Origin: Cupriavidus basilensis
Lineage (GTDB): Bacteria > Pseudomonadota > Gammaproteobacteria > Burkholderiales > Burkholderiaceae
Direction of reading: 5' to 3'
Length of the DNA stretch: 64,000 nucleotides
Assembly: GCF_029335485.1 (NCBI RefSeq)
Contig: NZ_JARJLM010000255.1
Span: 1 to 64,000 of the forward strand
The number at the start of each line of letters is the position of its first letter. The stretch's first letter is position 1. The position numbers and the translations under genes were made by a program. Below, in pieces: positions 17,562 to 26,175 of the stretch. The notes under the pieces were generated by a model. The model saw only the letters and a program-made list of their open reading frames with translations. It ran no database searches and was not told the DNA's origin.

Positions 17562-17635
17562 GAAATAGTCCTCTTTGCTTGAATGGCCGCGTCGGAAGGC
17601 GGCAGCAAGAGAGTAACGAGAGCGAGGCTACCGTC

Positions 17636-17667
17636 AACTTACCCAAACATTACATTCTGGTAAGGTT
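17636..17667. promoter_or_regulatory. Candidate CopR operator between copA and copR
   Basis: Inverted repeat AACTTACC...GGTAAGGTT with 15 bp between arms, centred in the 203-bp divergent region. It is the only clear dyad there. Recognition by CopR is inferred from position. Confidence 0.4.
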
Positions 17668-17764
17668 GGGATCATTCGGGAAGCGGCTGGGTAGACTACT
17701 CCCGCATAGAGTCGGCCCCAACGGGCAGGCACACAGTCCGAAGGAACAGGGGGGAGACTCGAAG

Positions 17765-18451
17765 ATGAAGCTGCTGGTGGTAGAAGATGAATCCAAAACC
17801 GGCGAGTACCTGCGCCAGGGGCTGACCGAGGCTGGGTTCGTGGTCGACTTGGTCGCCAACGGGCTGGACGGACAGCACATGGCGCTTAACGAGTCGTACG
17901 ACCTGATCATCCTCGACATCATGTTACCGGAGCTCGATGGCTGGCACATTCTGCAGGCAATTCGTGCCACGGACAACCCAGTGCCGGTGTTATTCCTAAC
18001 GGCCCGCGACAGCGTGGCCGACCGGGTCAGGGGGTTGGAGCTGGGCGCTGACGACTATCTCGTCAAGCCGTTTGCGTTCGCGGAACTGTTGGCGCGCGTG
18101 CGCACGCTACTGCGCCGCGGGACCGTACAGCTGGCCATGGACCGCATTCAGGTGGGCGACCTCGTGCTGGATTTGGGCAGGCGCCGGGCGTCGCGGTCAG
18201 GGCGCCGCATCACGCTGACCAGCAAGGAATTCGCGCTGCTCGAGTTGTTCGCGCGCCGGCACGGTGAGGTGCTGCCGCGCTCGTTGATTGCCTCCCAAGT
18301 CTGGGACATGAATTTCGACAGCGATAGCAACGTGATCGATGTGGCCATTCGCCGCTTGCGGGCAAAGATCGACGACGACTTCGACACCAAGCTGATCCAG
18401 ACCGTACGCGGCATGGGCTACGTGCTGGAAGCGCCGGAGGAGCAGCCATGA
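17765..18451 (+). CDS. copR: OmpR-type response regulator CopR
   Basis: 228 residues from ATG 17765 (GGGGAGA ~10 nt upstream; an in-frame start at 17579 lacks a ribosome site). Receiver domain: acidic pocket VEDE, phospho-acceptor Asp in [12 protein letters not shown], Lys in [12 protein letters not shown]. The C-terminal winged helix ([42 protein letters not shown]) binds DNA. Controls the divergent copABCD operon in response to periplasmic copper via CopS. Overlaps copS by 4 bp. Confidence 0.95.
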   Translation: MKLLVVEDESKTGEYLRQGLTEAGFVVDLVANGLDGQHMALNESYDLIILDIMLPELDGWHILQAIRATDNPVPVLFLTARDSVADRVRGLELGADDYLVKPFAFAELLARVRTLLRRGTVQLAMDRIQVGDLVLDLGRRRASRSGRRITLTSKEFALLELFARRHGEVLPRSLIASQVWDMNFDSDSNVIDVAIRRLRAKIDDDFDTKLIQTVRGMGYVLEAPEEQP

Positions 18452-19860
18452 CACATCGCCTGTCCCTGACGATGCGGCTGACCATTCTGTTTTCGCTTTC
18501 GTCTGCGGTGGTGTTGCTAGGGCTCGGCGTGGTCATCTGGCTGGCGATGGATCGCCACTTTGCCACCGAGGATTATGTGGTGCTCGGCGACAATATTCGC
18601 CTGATCGAAAAGATCGCGAAGGAAACGCCGGCCGAGCGATTGCCCCAGCGGCTTCAGGAAATGGTCGATCACCATCCTGGCTTCGTCGCTCAGGTGCAGA
18701 CGGCACAGGGCCACAAGGTGTATGCGACCAAGGATTTCGATTTTGCGATTGCTTTCGAGGTAATCCCACGCGATTTGGCGAGTGACGATACCTTCGTCTG
18801 GCAGCAAGGCGAGCAGGAATACCGCGGCATGCGTGCGCAGGTGAGTGCGGCTGATCCGCGGATTGCGCCATTGCGCGTCGTGGTCGGCATGGACACGAAA
18901 ATCCATGCGCATTTTATGCATGCGTTTCGCCATTCGCTGGCGTTCTATACGGCATTGGCGGTGGCCGCTAGCGGCCTCTTTGGTTGGTGGGCGGCGCGAC
19001 GCGGACTGGTGCCCTTGCGCATGATGGCCACGCGAGCCAAGGGCGTCACGGCGAACAAGCTGGATGCGCGCATGCCGGTGGAAGCGGTGCCGGTGGAGAT
19101 GGCAGATCTGGCGGCAACGTTGAATGCCATGCTGGAGCGACTGCAGGCTGATTTTCGGCGGCTATCTGAGTTTTCTTCGGACCTGGCCCACGAGTTGCGG
19201 ACGCCGATTACCAACCTGATGACGCAGACGCATGTCGTGCTGTCACAGCCACGGGACGCCGCCAAGTACCGCGAGGTTCTTACCTCGAATGCCGAAGAAT
19301 TGCAGCGCCTTGGCCGGATGGTCTCCGATATGTTGTACTTGGCCAAGATGGAGCACGGCATTACACTGCCCAACGAGGAAGCAATCGACGTGGCCGCTGA
19401 AGTGCAGGCGCTGTTCGAGTTCTACGATGCGCTGGCGGAGGACAAGGGCGTCAATCTGTGCCTTCGCGGTCAAGCGAAGATTACCGGCGATCATCTGATG
19501 CTGCGCCGGGCGCTCAGCAACCTTCTGTCGAATGCGCTACGCTACACGTCACCAGGCAAGGAGATCCGGGTCGAGGCGCGCGAGCAGGGCGGCAATACGA
19601 CCATTGTGGTCGAGAATGAGGGCGAGGAAATCAGCGCCGAGTTGCTGCCGTTGCTATTCGACCGCTTCTTCCGTGCCGACAAGTCAAGGACGCGCGCCGA
19701 TTCCGATAGCGTGGGACTGGGACTTTCCATCACGCAGGCCATTATGGTCGCACACGGCGGCTTGGTTTCGGCGGAATCGTCGGGCGGCAAAACGCGTTTC
19801 ATCTTGACATTCCCGCGCCACCGAAATGTCGGTCGCAGTGGCGGGGCATCTGGAATTTGA
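18448..19860 (+). CDS. copS: Heavy-metal sensor histidine kinase CopS
   Basis: 470 residues, full length. An N-terminal membrane helix (~10-32), a periplasmic sensor domain (~35-160), a second helix ([18 protein letters not shown]), HAMP ([13 protein letters not shown]...), the H-box [15 protein letters not shown] with phospho-His, N-box [13 protein letters not shown], and [12 protein letters not shown] (G-box). This is the CopS/CusS-type kinase that senses copper in the periplasm and phosphorylates CopR. ATGA overlap with copR shows co-translation. A terminator hairpin follows at 19971. Confidence 0.95.
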   Translation: MTHRLSLTMRLTILFSLSSAVVLLGLGVVIWLAMDRHFATEDYVVLGDNIRLIEKIAKETPAERLPQRLQEMVDHHPGFVAQVQTAQGHKVYATKDFDFAIAFEVIPRDLASDDTFVWQQGEQEYRGMRAQVSAADPRIAPLRVVVGMDTKIHAHFMHAFRHSLAFYTALAVAASGLFGWWAARRGLVPLRMMATRAKGVTANKLDARMPVEAVPVEMADLAATLNAMLERLQADFRRLSEFSSDLAHELRTPITNLMTQTHVVLSQPRDAAKYREVLTSNAEELQRLGRMVSDMLYLAKMEHGITLPNEEAIDVAAEVQALFEFYDALAEDKGVNLCLRGQAKITGDHLMLRRALSNLLSNALRYTSPGKEIRVEAREQGGNTTIVVENEGEEISAELLPLLFDRFFRADKSRTRADSDSVGLGLSITQAIMVAHGGLVSAESSGGKTRFILTFPRHRNVGRSGGASGI

Positions 19861-19970
19861 CCTCAATCGCTTCCCATTGCATGTACCGCGAGCCGGTCAC
19901 CCCCGAGCAAGTCCAGAAGCAACGCGCGCAGCGACAGGCTGTGCCTATTGAGCAAGGGATGTCGATCGAA

Positions 19971-19996
19971 GAAAAGCCCGCTTGCGTGGGCTTTTT
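19971..19996 (+). terminator. Intrinsic terminator after copRS
   Basis: GAAAAGCCC / GGGCTTTTTC hairpin with an 8-nt loop and a T-run on the plus strand, 111 bp after copS. The A-rich 5' arm lets it also serve the fic gene converging from the other side. Confidence 0.75.
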
Positions 19997-20019
19997 CTTG
20001 CGGCGGATATTGGCGAAGC

Positions 20020-21558
20020 TCAGATAGCAGCTGGAGGGTTCTCCATGGAAGATCGGACGAACTCAGCAAACGGCCGTATATCACCGTCGAAGCTGGCGGC
20101 ATTGAGCGCTTCCATGTATTCCGCGCGGCGCGGAAGCTGGATGATCGTCCAGGGATAGCCCCCGGAGCCCAGCATCGCGTTCATCAAGAATCGGCCTAGG
20201 CGCCCGTTGCCGTCCATATAGGGATGGACGAACACGAAAACGAAGTGGCCGAGCACCGCTCGGACAGCCGCGCTCGGCTCGGCCCGGAGCTGCTTTATCA
20301 GCTCAGGCATCATTTGCCGCACGGCGTCTTTGGGCGGAGGGACGTGCTTCGCGTTCCTGATATACACCTGGTGCCCGCGGTAGCCGGCTAGATCTGCCGG
20401 GGTCAGAATCCCGGCATCGACGCTTGGAGCGAACAGCTGCCGGTACCATTGTGCATGGTCGGCTTGATACGCTTGGCCAGCATTTGCGCCGGTCAGGATC
20501 TTTTCGATGGTTCTCTTCACTTCGATGTGCGCGAGCCAATAGCCTCGCGCCGCCATCGCGTTCTTCGCGTCCTTGTCGGACTGGGATTCCTCGGGATGCC
20601 AATCACCGTTCGCCACTTTGCTGATCATCGCGTCGGAGACCTTGTAGCCTTCGATTGACAATGAGTGATATGCGTCCGTCTTGTAGACATCCTCCAAGGC
20701 ACTCAAATAACCGGCCACGTCAGCAGGCAATCCGGGCTCCGGCGGGAAAATTTCCAGCACCCGCTCTCGCATATCCGCCCACATGAGCCGCACCCGCAGG
20801 GCCGCTGGCCCCGCCGCATCCTCGGACGAGATGGTATGCACAAACTCGAAGGGGTTTACCTCCGGCGCTGTATAGCCAGCCGCCTGCATCACGCCCAAGA
20901 TGTCGTCCGCAATATCCTGGCGCCCTATGGCTCGAAACGCGCCAGCCAAGCGTCCCGCGAAATGGCTTCGTCCTTCTTCGAGAAGCACTCGGTTTAGTTC
21001 AGACGCGTCCGGTATCTGAGCGAGCACGATTTGCGCATCGCGCGGATAGCTTCGATAAAACGGTTGCTCGACTCGGCTGAGAGCCGTGGGTAGCCTCAAA
21101 ACGGAGATGCCACGGACCTTTGTTAGCGCATCGACTGACGGCATAGCCTTCACCCTTAGGTCGAAGAGCGAATACCCATCCGGCAGCCGGATGTTGTTGT
21201 TGCTGCCCGTAAGGCTGTGGATGACGAATTGCTTGGGCAACACCGTTGTTCCCGCATGTAGCAAGATGGAGAGGTCCGGGGAGGCGTGCCAGTCGTTGCC
21301 AAAGCGGTGGGTTGCGTATGCTGCTAGGAAACTATCCATTGCCGCATACCAGGGGGTCGTATCTCCGGGCTTTTCTTCGGGCCGGCTCGCCATGTACCAA
21401 CCTTTGATGACGGGCTGTATGAAGCCAGCCTTCTGGAGGGATTCGCGGTGGCGCCGAGAGAATTCGTCAGTCTGGAAGACGGAGGATCCCTTGTCTTGAA
21501 GCGCCTTAAGCGCCGCAAGTGCCTCGCTAAGTTGCCGTGTTGCTGGCGAAGTTGCCAT
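20020..21558 (-). CDS. Fic-domain AMPylase-like protein with AbiEi-like N-terminus
   Basis: 512 residues. The catalytic Fic loop HPYMDGNGRLGR (445-456) is complete, so transfer of AMP or another nucleotide to a target hydroxyl is expected. SLSIEG at 299-304 matches the (S/T)xxxE(G/N) self-inhibitory motif, giving a class II (N-terminally inhibited) Fic. The first ~190 residues (SSVFQTDEFSRRHRESLQKAG; VIKGWYMASRPE) resemble the AbiEi/winged-helix antitoxin-like regulator module, so the protein may bind its own promoter. Four spaced repeats sit just upstream (21604-21688). No separate antitoxin gene is seen. It converges with copS across a terminator. Enzyme family is certain; the N-terminal assignment is tentative. 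Confidence 0.88.
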   Translation of the reverse strand: MATSPATRQLSEALAALKALQDKGSSVFQTDEFSRRHRESLQKAGFIQPVIKGWYMASRPEEKPGDTTPWYAAMDSFLAAYATHRFGNDWHASPDLSILLHAGTTVLPKQFVIHSLTGSNNNIRLPDGYSLFDLRVKAMPSVDALTKVRGISVLRLPTALSRVEQPFYRSYPRDAQIVLAQIPDASELNRVLLEEGRSHFAGRLAGAFRAIGRQDIADDILGVMQAAGYTAPEVNPFEFVHTISSEDAAGPAALRVRLMWADMRERVLEIFPPEPGLPADVAGYLSALEDVYKTDAYHSLSIEGYKVSDAMISKVANGDWHPEESQSDKDAKNAMAARGYWLAHIEVKRTIEKILTGANAGQAYQADHAQWYRQLFAPSVDAGILTPADLAGYRGHQVYIRNAKHVPPPKDAVRQMMPELIKQLRAEPSAAVRAVLGHFVFVFVHPYMDGNGRLGRFLMNAMLGSGGYPWTIIQLPRRAEYMEALNAASFDGDIRPFAEFVRSSMENPPAAI

Positions 21559-21603
21559 CTCTCACCCTATGAAAGTGCGCTATGAGGCTAATAAATTGTT
21601 TTG

Positions 21604-21688
21604 CAAGTATTTTGTGTTTTGGTTATACACGTATTTTTTGTGATTCTATCACAAGTATTCTGTGATTTGTAGTGACAAGTATATTGTG
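21604..21688. repeat. Four iteron-like repeats, 24-bp period, upstream of fic
   Basis: Copies of CAAGTATTTTGTG start at 21604, 21628 (CACGTATTTTTTGTG), 21652 (CAAGTATTCTGTG) and 21676 (CAAGTATATTGTG). The 24-bp start-to-start spacing is regular, about two helical turns plus. The block is AT-rich within GC-rich DNA and ends 46 bp before the fic start. Likely operator sites, perhaps for the winged-helix part of the Fic protein. Confidence 0.8.
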
Positions 21689-21693
21689 TCATG

Positions 21694-22096
21694 TCAGGAC
21701 ACGTGAATTACGTCTAGGTTGCCTAAGGAGCGTCTCAGCCTGTCGAGGAAGGAGTTGCGGCCTGGTGCCTGCGCAGGGATGCCTGACGGTCTCCCGCGGC
21801 CGTCCAGGCGGGCAAAGACGGTCGCAAGCTCGCTGGGAGGCGGCGGTACAGGTGCCGCCGGCGGGGCAACCTTCGGGGCTGCGGGAGAGCGGGGTGGTGC
21901 GGGACACGGCTCGGCCGCTGGGACGGGCGCTGGCGACGGCCGTGACCGCAAACTGCCTGACCGCATCGCCTTTTCCGGTAGTCATTCCGCGAATAGATTG
22001 CAGCAACTCTGTAGCCAGAACACGCTCGGCGTTGCGAGTCAACAGATCGCCCACCATCGGTGGGACTGCCGCTGCGGTGGCGCTACAGCGCGGCAA
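21694..22096 (-). pseudogene. Hypothetical gene with probable frameshift
   Basis: One frame begins at 22096 with 'MVGDLLTRNAERVLATELL' and 'RGMTTGKGDAVRQFAVTAV'. From about 21960 the protein-like sequence continues in another frame: a Pro/Ala-rich linker, then ELATVFARLDGRGRPSGIPA and FLDRLRRSLGNLDVIHVS, ending at 21694. Joined, this would be a ~134-residue protein. It overlaps the end of the upstream 116-residue gene by 14 bp, consistent with an operon of three. Family unknown. Confidence 0.4.
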
Positions 22097-22433
22097 TCAG
22101 AGCGGCGACATTAGCGGCGACTTTGCCGAGTTTGACCAGCGCATCGGTGACGTCTGCCACTTTCCTCGCGGTTTGGGCTGCGGCTAGGGCCTCCTCACCA
22201 GCCTTTTCCAACTGGTCTACGGAGGGCCGTACCGTTGTCAATGCGCTTTTGAGCATTGCAGTTTGTGCAGCAGTCACTGCAGCCTCCGCCTTGGCCAACT
22301 CTTCCTTTGCAACGTCATGAATTTCATCGCTCAGCGTTTCATCGTCGCGGACTTTCCTAACCATTAGCACCACGTGCCGAAGTTGCGCGAGAAGGAGAGC
22401 ATTCTGGAAAATCTGTGCTTCGTTGACTGCCAT
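22083..22433 (-). CDS. Hypothetical helical protein (116 aa)
   Basis: MAVNEAQIFQNALLLAQLRH... then long Ala/Glu-rich helices (AKEELAKAEAAVTAAQTAM; EKAGEEALAAAQTARKVAD) and a hydrophobic C-terminus (VKLGKVAANVAALIAAL). It looks like a coiled-coil or amphipathic protein with a C-terminal membrane-seeking helix. Second gene after the lipoprotein at 22447, 13 bp away on the same strand. No family recognised. Confidence 0.6.
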   Translation of the reverse strand: MAVNEAQIFQNALLLAQLRHVVLMVRKVRDDETLSDEIHDVAKEELAKAEAAVTAAQTAMLKSALTTVRPSVDQLEKAGEEALAAAQTARKVADVTDALVKLGKVAANVAALIAAL

Positions 22434-22446
22434 GATTGCTCCTAGA

Positions 22447-23496
22447 TTACTGCTTTCCGGCTACTGCCGCGTCGGCGCTGCTTGCCTTGCCGGCATCGCC
22501 TTTGGCGGCGCCGGCGCTCACTGCGTCATCTTGGTGCTTGTGCCGAACCACGCCGCCGGCCAAATTGTCGAGCCGTGCTTTGAGCGAGGCCAAGTCCTGC
22601 CGAATGGCTTCGGCTTCGTCATCGGCGGCCTTCTTTGCCACGGCCGCGTCATCGAACAGCACTCCCCGTTGGAAGACCAGCAGGTATTGGTCGTTAAGCT
22701 TGGAAGGCACCGTCTTTATGCCGGCGGCGGTCAGGTAGTCCTGCATAGGCGTTGCGTCGTCAAGCATGCCCGCCTCAGAGAGCTGGGCCCGGATCGCGGC
22801 CCGCTTGGCCGCCCGATCCTCTATCACACTTGCCACCGGGACCTTGGCGTAGGCGATGTAATCCGAGAAGTACTCCGCGAGTGGCGCCGCGCTCTTCGCG
22901 AAGGCTTTCACGTCTTTTGCCCGAATCGCGTCCGAAACACCTGCGGCGATCGACCCGATCTTCTTCTTGTCGTCGTCCGTCAGCTTCTCTTTGATGACCC
23001 TGGACGACTGCAGCAAACTCGCTGCTGTCTCCACGTCCTCAGCGACATCAGCAGCTGCCTTGCCAATGTCTTCTCCGGCAAGCTTGCCCATGGACGTGAA
23101 AGCTTTGGTGAACGCATCCGCCACCTTGACGCTGTCCTGGAGCACTTCGATCTGAGCGCGTTCACCGCCCCTGCCGTCGCTCCCGTCGAGGCACACCTTG
23201 TATTGGCTCGCGGCCTTGTCCGCCGCAGCCTTGAACGCTGCCGAATCGAGCGGTGGCGCATGGTTGTGTTTGGCCCGTGCACTATCCTGCAACGATGCCT
23301 CAAGGCGATCGTCAGCGCACCGTCCCTTACGCGCGGCGATTCCCTTAGCGAAGTACGAGCTCATCCGGGCGCCGACGGCCTGGCCTTGCGAGCTCACCTT
23401 TGCCGCGTCATCCAGGTAGTTGCAGCCACCGAGACTAGATACAGCGACGCCGGCGAGTAAGGTCGTAAGCCATAAATTCCGAATTGCGTTCATCAT
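22447..23496 (-). CDS. Hypothetical lipoprotein (349 aa)
   Basis: Signal sequence MMNAIRNLWLTTLLAGVAVS with lipobox SLGGC at ~21-25 marks a lipoprotein. The rest is mostly helical (VKVADAFTKAFTSMGKLAG; VSDAIRAKDVKAFAKSAAP), ending in a charged Ala-rich tail. No enzyme motif. It heads a small operon with the helical protein at 22083 and the frameshifted gene at 21694, suggesting an envelope-associated function of unknown type. Confidence 0.7.
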   Translation of the reverse strand: MMNAIRNLWLTTLLAGVAVSSLGGCNYLDDAAKVSSQGQAVGARMSSYFAKGIAARKGRCADDRLEASLQDSARAKHNHAPPLDSAAFKAAADKAASQYKVCLDGSDGRGGERAQIEVLQDSVKVADAFTKAFTSMGKLAGEDIGKAAADVAEDVETAASLLQSSRVIKEKLTDDDKKKIGSIAAGVSDAIRAKDVKAFAKSAAPLAEYFSDYIAYAKVPVASVIEDRAAKRAAIRAQLSEAGMLDDATPMQDYLTAAGIKTVPSKLNDQYLLVFQRGVLFDDAAVAKKAADDEAEAIRQDLASLKARLDNLAGGVVRHKHQDDAVSAGAAKGDAGKASSADAAVAGKQ

Positions 23497-23667
23497 TCTT
23501 CGCGGGAAACCTCAGCGGTAAGGCTGGAGAGGGATAGCGCACGACGCGATGCGCCGCCCCTTCTGTCCGCTCTCCTTTGCGATATGCGCTACTAGTGAGT
23601 AACCGTATCCGTCGCGGGGTGATGGAGCCGCCGCACATCCAACCATCGGCATTTCTGCCGCAGCGGC

Positions 23668-23772
23668 TCAGTCGTCGCGATGACCAGGATCATTCTTAAT
23701 GACCCACCGGACCGCGGTAACGAGGGCGGCGATGAGACCGGCAACGTATCCTGCTGCAGCTGCGAATTGCAT
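23668..23772 (-). CDS. 34-residue putative membrane protein, copy 1
   Basis: MQFAAAAGYVAGLIAALVTA followed by VRWVIKNDPGHRDD. Residues ~4-25 would form one transmembrane helix, with a charged C-terminal tail. A second copy lies at 27103-27207 and differs at 7 of 105 nt with no indel, so the frame is kept. An ACGGGG stretch lies before the ATG. It follows the 58-residue gene (23857) on the same strand, as the second copy follows its own. Function unknown. Confidence 0.5.
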   Translation of the reverse strand: MQFAAAAGYVAGLIAALVTAVRWVIKNDPGHRDD

Positions 23773-23856
23773 CTTGAACCCCGTTAACGACAAATTATGA
23801 GGAACGACAGGTTGGGAAACTATTGCCCGTGAGAGGGGATCTCTGAGACTACGGAG

Positions 23857-24033
23857 CTAGTCAGCCTGCATGAGCAACTCGTGTGCCTTGGCCTTCTGCC
23901 TGCGCTGATGATCCTCCTGCTCTGCGATCACGCGCAAGGTCGCCTGCTTGAGCAGAGAGCCGTCAGTTAGCACTGAGGCGAACGATCTCAATTCCTCTAG
24001 CGAAATTCGAACCGGTTGGCTATCTGGCTGCAT
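23857..24033 (-). CDS. 58-residue 'RISLEELRSFA' protein, copy 1
   Basis: MQPDSQPVRISLEELRSFAS, then VLTDGSLLKQATLRVIAEQE and a basic/acidic helix. Copies at 27258-27470 and 30975-31151 share the first ~50 residues almost exactly. It looks like a small soluble helical protein; no family known to me. In each case an Hfq-like gene or Hfq-like remnant lies ~130 bp upstream on the same strand. The Shine-Dalgarno site is weak (AGAAT), so it may depend on upstream translation. Confidence 0.55.
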   Translation of the reverse strand: MQPDSQPVRISLEELRSFASVLTDGSLLKQATLRVIAEQEDHQRRQKAKAHELLMQAD

Positions 24034-24162
24034 GTCGATTCTGCTTGAGAGCGAAAGGAAACTATTGGCCGCAAAGCACGGACTTGCAAGCTGGGCAACT
24101 TTAAAGGTAGGCAGATCCTCAAAACTCTGCGCTTGAAATAATTTGATGCTGACTCGCCGTCG

Positions 24163-24453
24163 TCAGCTTTGTATGGGACGGCGCGTTCGAATGACCACGG
24201 TGGGTGCCTTGGGATCGCTCTCGGAACCCGCGCCCGGCGGCCGGACAGGACCTTCCAATTGGACGGACGTGATGGCGTGCTTGTAAATCGCGTGTAAGCC
24301 GTCCGTCGTGTTCAGTAGCACAACAAAATTGTCGAACGACTCGATTGAACCTGCCAACCTGACGCCAGAGACCAGATAGACTTTGACACGCTTCTGCCGT
24401 TGCCGCGCGGCGTTTAGGAGCCAGTTCTGTGGGCCGACAGCGAAATTTTCCAT
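24163..24453 (-). CDS. Hfq-like Sm-fold protein, copy A
   Basis: 96 residues from ATG 24453 (an upstream ATG at 24501 falls within the leader hairpin). PQNWLLNAARQRQKRVKVYL matches the Hfq N-terminal helix and first Sm strand, GVRLAGSIESFDNFVVLLNT the Sm1 motif, and HAIYKHAITSVQ the Sm2 motif with the YKH signature. The proximal-face residues (Q-W/F-LN; SFDxF; KH) resemble Hfq, but the ~30-residue tail ends in basic VVIRTRRPIQS and differs from housekeeping Hfq. It probably binds RNA as a hexamer. Paralogues at 28206 and 31283 have identical length. Downstream is the 58-residue gene. Confidence 0.8.
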   Translation of the reverse strand: MENFAVGPQNWLLNAARQRQKRVKVYLVSGVRLAGSIESFDNFVVLLNTTDGLHAIYKHAITSVQLEGPVRPPGAGSESDPKAPTVVIRTRRPIQS

Positions 24454-24477
24454 TTTAGGCTGGATGACTGGCAAAAG

Positions 24478-24504
24478 AAGTCGCCGCCCTAGGATCGGCA
24501 ACTT
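24478..24504 (-). promoter_or_regulatory. Leader hairpin before Hfq-like copy A
   Basis: Minus-strand RNA would fold AAGTTGCCG/CGGCGACTT (one G-U pair) followed by CTTTT, 25 nt before the start codon. Same position and same 3' arm as in copies B and C although the loop differs. Looks like an intrinsic terminator placed in the 5' leader. Confidence 0.5.
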
Positions 24505-24597
24505 AACGGTGTTTCGACCGGACGGGGGTCTGGCGACGAATCCAGCATAGACGATTTAATGCGATCCCGATTCCAGCGTTGGTAGGGATTAATACAA

Positions 24598-24623
24598 TGC
24601 GCTATCCATATATTGATGGCGTA
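24598..24623. promoter_or_regulatory. 26-bp inverted repeat upstream of Hfq-like copy A
   Basis: TGCGCTA-N12-TGGCGTA, adjoining TTGTATTAATCCC on the minus strand, where TATTAA may be the -10. Present at matching distance in copies B and C. Confidence 0.5.
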
Positions 24624-24719
24624 AATGAGATGGAGAACGTTTGCTTTTGGCTGCGAAATCCTTAACGCAGAAATGGAAAAGCCCGTCGATGCCGGCCTTC
24701 CAAAACGCAGAACCGTCGC

Positions 24720-24975
24720 TCACTGAGTGGTGAAGCTCCAAGTCTTGTTGATCGGCTGGCCGTTGTTCGTGCCAACCAGCTTGGCGGTGTACGTCGTCTT
24801 GGCCGCCAGCGGCGCGTCGGGGATTAGCGCCACCACGTTGCTCGACAGCATCTTGTTCGGGTCTGTCGCGCTCGTGAGCAGTATCGCCTTGAGCGCCGCT
24901 GTTCCACCGGCGGGGGTGAGCGAGAACTCCGAAACGGTGAGGGTCTGATTGACCCTCACCGATGCGATGATCACT
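24720..24975 (-). pseudogene. C-terminal Ig-like tail of a lost surface/CAP-type protein
   Basis: The frame reads RVIIASVRVNQTLTVSEFSL, then KAILLTSATDPNKMLSSNVV and TYTAKLVGTNNGQPINKTWS with FTTQ at the stop. This is the Ig-like (Big_5/SbsA-type) tail found at the end of secreted CAP/allergen-type proteins. Nothing upstream encodes the rest; instead a HigA remnant abuts. A near-identical tail lies at 35411-35571, and traces at ~32815-32880. A fragment, not a gene. Confidence 0.65.
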
Positions 24976-25032
24976 CGACCGGGGCGATTGGTTGAGAAAT
25001 CGCGCCCTGGGATTGGGCTTGGCGTCTCGCCG

Positions 25033-25323
25033 TCATGGATTCGAGTCACCCCCGAGCGCAGCACACACCCGGCTTACCGTGTCGAAGCGAGGTGCGCTGT
25101 CCGGCCGCAATGCTTTGTACAAGGCCTCGCGGTAACACCGGCTGACTTGGCGATCTCAGCCATTCCCCGGGGCACGCGCAATGTCGCCGAGTGCGGCCGC
25201 GAGGAGGGACGCATCATTTGCTTCCAGAATATCTGTTGGATATCCGGCGATCGCCGCCTCGCTGTCGAGATACGGCGCTGCGTCGAAGTTGGGGAGATGT
25301 TCCACGTTGATGCGTCTACTCAT
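25033..25323 (-). pseudogene. HigA-type antitoxin (addiction module antidote) with two frameshifts
   Basis: MSRRINVEHLPNFDAAPYLD and AIAGYPTDILEANDASLLAA, then (shifted) MAEIAKSAGVT and (shifted again) EALYKALRPDSAPRFDTVSR with VCAALG. This is the HTH 'probable addiction module antidote' protein that pairs with a HigB/RelE-type toxin. Single-base losses near 25163 and 25128 break the frame. No toxin gene is seen; the TnpB remnant replaces what lay upstream. Confidence 0.75.
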
Positions 25324-25327
25324 GTCC

Positions 25328-25905
25328 CCTACAACGCCAAGGTCGGCGAGGATCGATATTGCCGAGCGTTCCAGCGCAAGACGCTCTGCTTGACGGGACA
25401 GCATCCACCCATCGATCAGGAATACGCACGCTACAAAGACCCGGAGCTGACGCCATGGCTCTCCGAGGTCCCGTCGCAAGTGCTGCGCAATGGCGCGGTA
25501 CGCTGGAAGCAGGCCTACAGCCGCTTCTTCCAGAAGCTCGGTGGCCGACCAACGATTCAGCGCAAAGTCGGGCCGTAATCGGTCTGGCTCACGAGCGAGC
25601 TGTTCTCGTTCCAACCGATTGCCGACACGCCGACCGGCGAGACACGCTATCGCCTGCACGTCGGCAAGGGCAAGTTCCCAGTGGGCGAGATCGCCTATAC
25701 AGCGCACCGTCCCCACGCGATGCCGGCGAGTATCACGCTGACGATTGACGCCGGCCGCTGGCACGTCTCGTTCAGCACAGATGACGGACCGCCGGCGGTG
25801 ACGCCAGAAGAGGTCGCGGCCGAGTTGGCTACATGGTCCGAAGGCGAGCTGCGCACCGCCGCGGTTGGCGTCGATCGGGGCATCACGGTGCCGGTCTATG
25901 CGGCA
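25328..25905 (+). pseudogene. TnpB (IS200/IS605-type OrfB) remnant
   Basis: The plus strand reads YNAKVGEDRYCRAFQRKTLC, then ELTPWLSEVPSQVLRNGAVR and WKQAYSRFFQKLGGRPTIQR. An in-frame TAA at 25576-25578 follows, and after it SVWLTSELFSFQPIADTPTG and 'SITLTIDAGRWHVSFST'. It ends just after VGVDRGITVPVYAA, the first RuvC Asp motif. The N-terminal ~40 residues, the rest of RuvC and the zinc finger are missing, so no nuclease activity is possible. It lies between and partly over the HigA and BcsR-like genes. Confidence 0.8.
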
Positions 25906-26053
25906 GCTCGTCCCATAGCTCAGCGCCCATTGAGGCCAACAGCGGCCAGCGCTCACGCGCCTGCAGGACCGAATCCTCACGCACGATTTGGCGATAGTCT
26001 TGGGGGTTGTCGCCAATGCGCTGGAACAGTTTCGATAGATCGTCGGAGTACAT
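25883..26053 (-). CDS. BcsR/BcsP-like small protein, possibly 3'-truncated
   Basis: 56 residues from ATG 26053 with GAGGAA upstream. MYSDDLSKLFQRIGDNPQDY, 'QARERWPLLASMGAEL' resembles the short cellulose-biosynthesis proteins of the BcsR/BcsP group (LF.RFG..P..Y.ei......ARWPLL). The last codons (PHRPAP) lie in DNA that reads as TnpB on the other strand, so its true C-terminus may be cut off. No bcs genes surround it. Family assignment moderate. Confidence 0.5.
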   Translation of the reverse strand: MYSDDLSKLFQRIGDNPQDYRQIVREDSVLQARERWPLLASMGAELWDELPHRPAP

Positions 26054-26175
26054 CGAAGAATTTCCTCGGTTGGGATTGAGGCTTAGCGAAATTGTCCGCT
26101 CGTCCCGTGCCTTCGCAACCGAAGCAATACCCCGCATCGATGGGGATGGTCCGCATCCCCCGCAGCTTGTCGGGC

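Noticed and set aside
19879..20025. Short plus-strand frame starting MYREPVTPEQVQKQRAQR
   Set aside because: It runs through the copRS terminator hairpin and lacks a ribosome site; more likely chance.
21604..21688. CRISPR array
   Set aside because: The repeats are 13 bp with 11-bp spacers, too short for CRISPR, and there are no cas genes.
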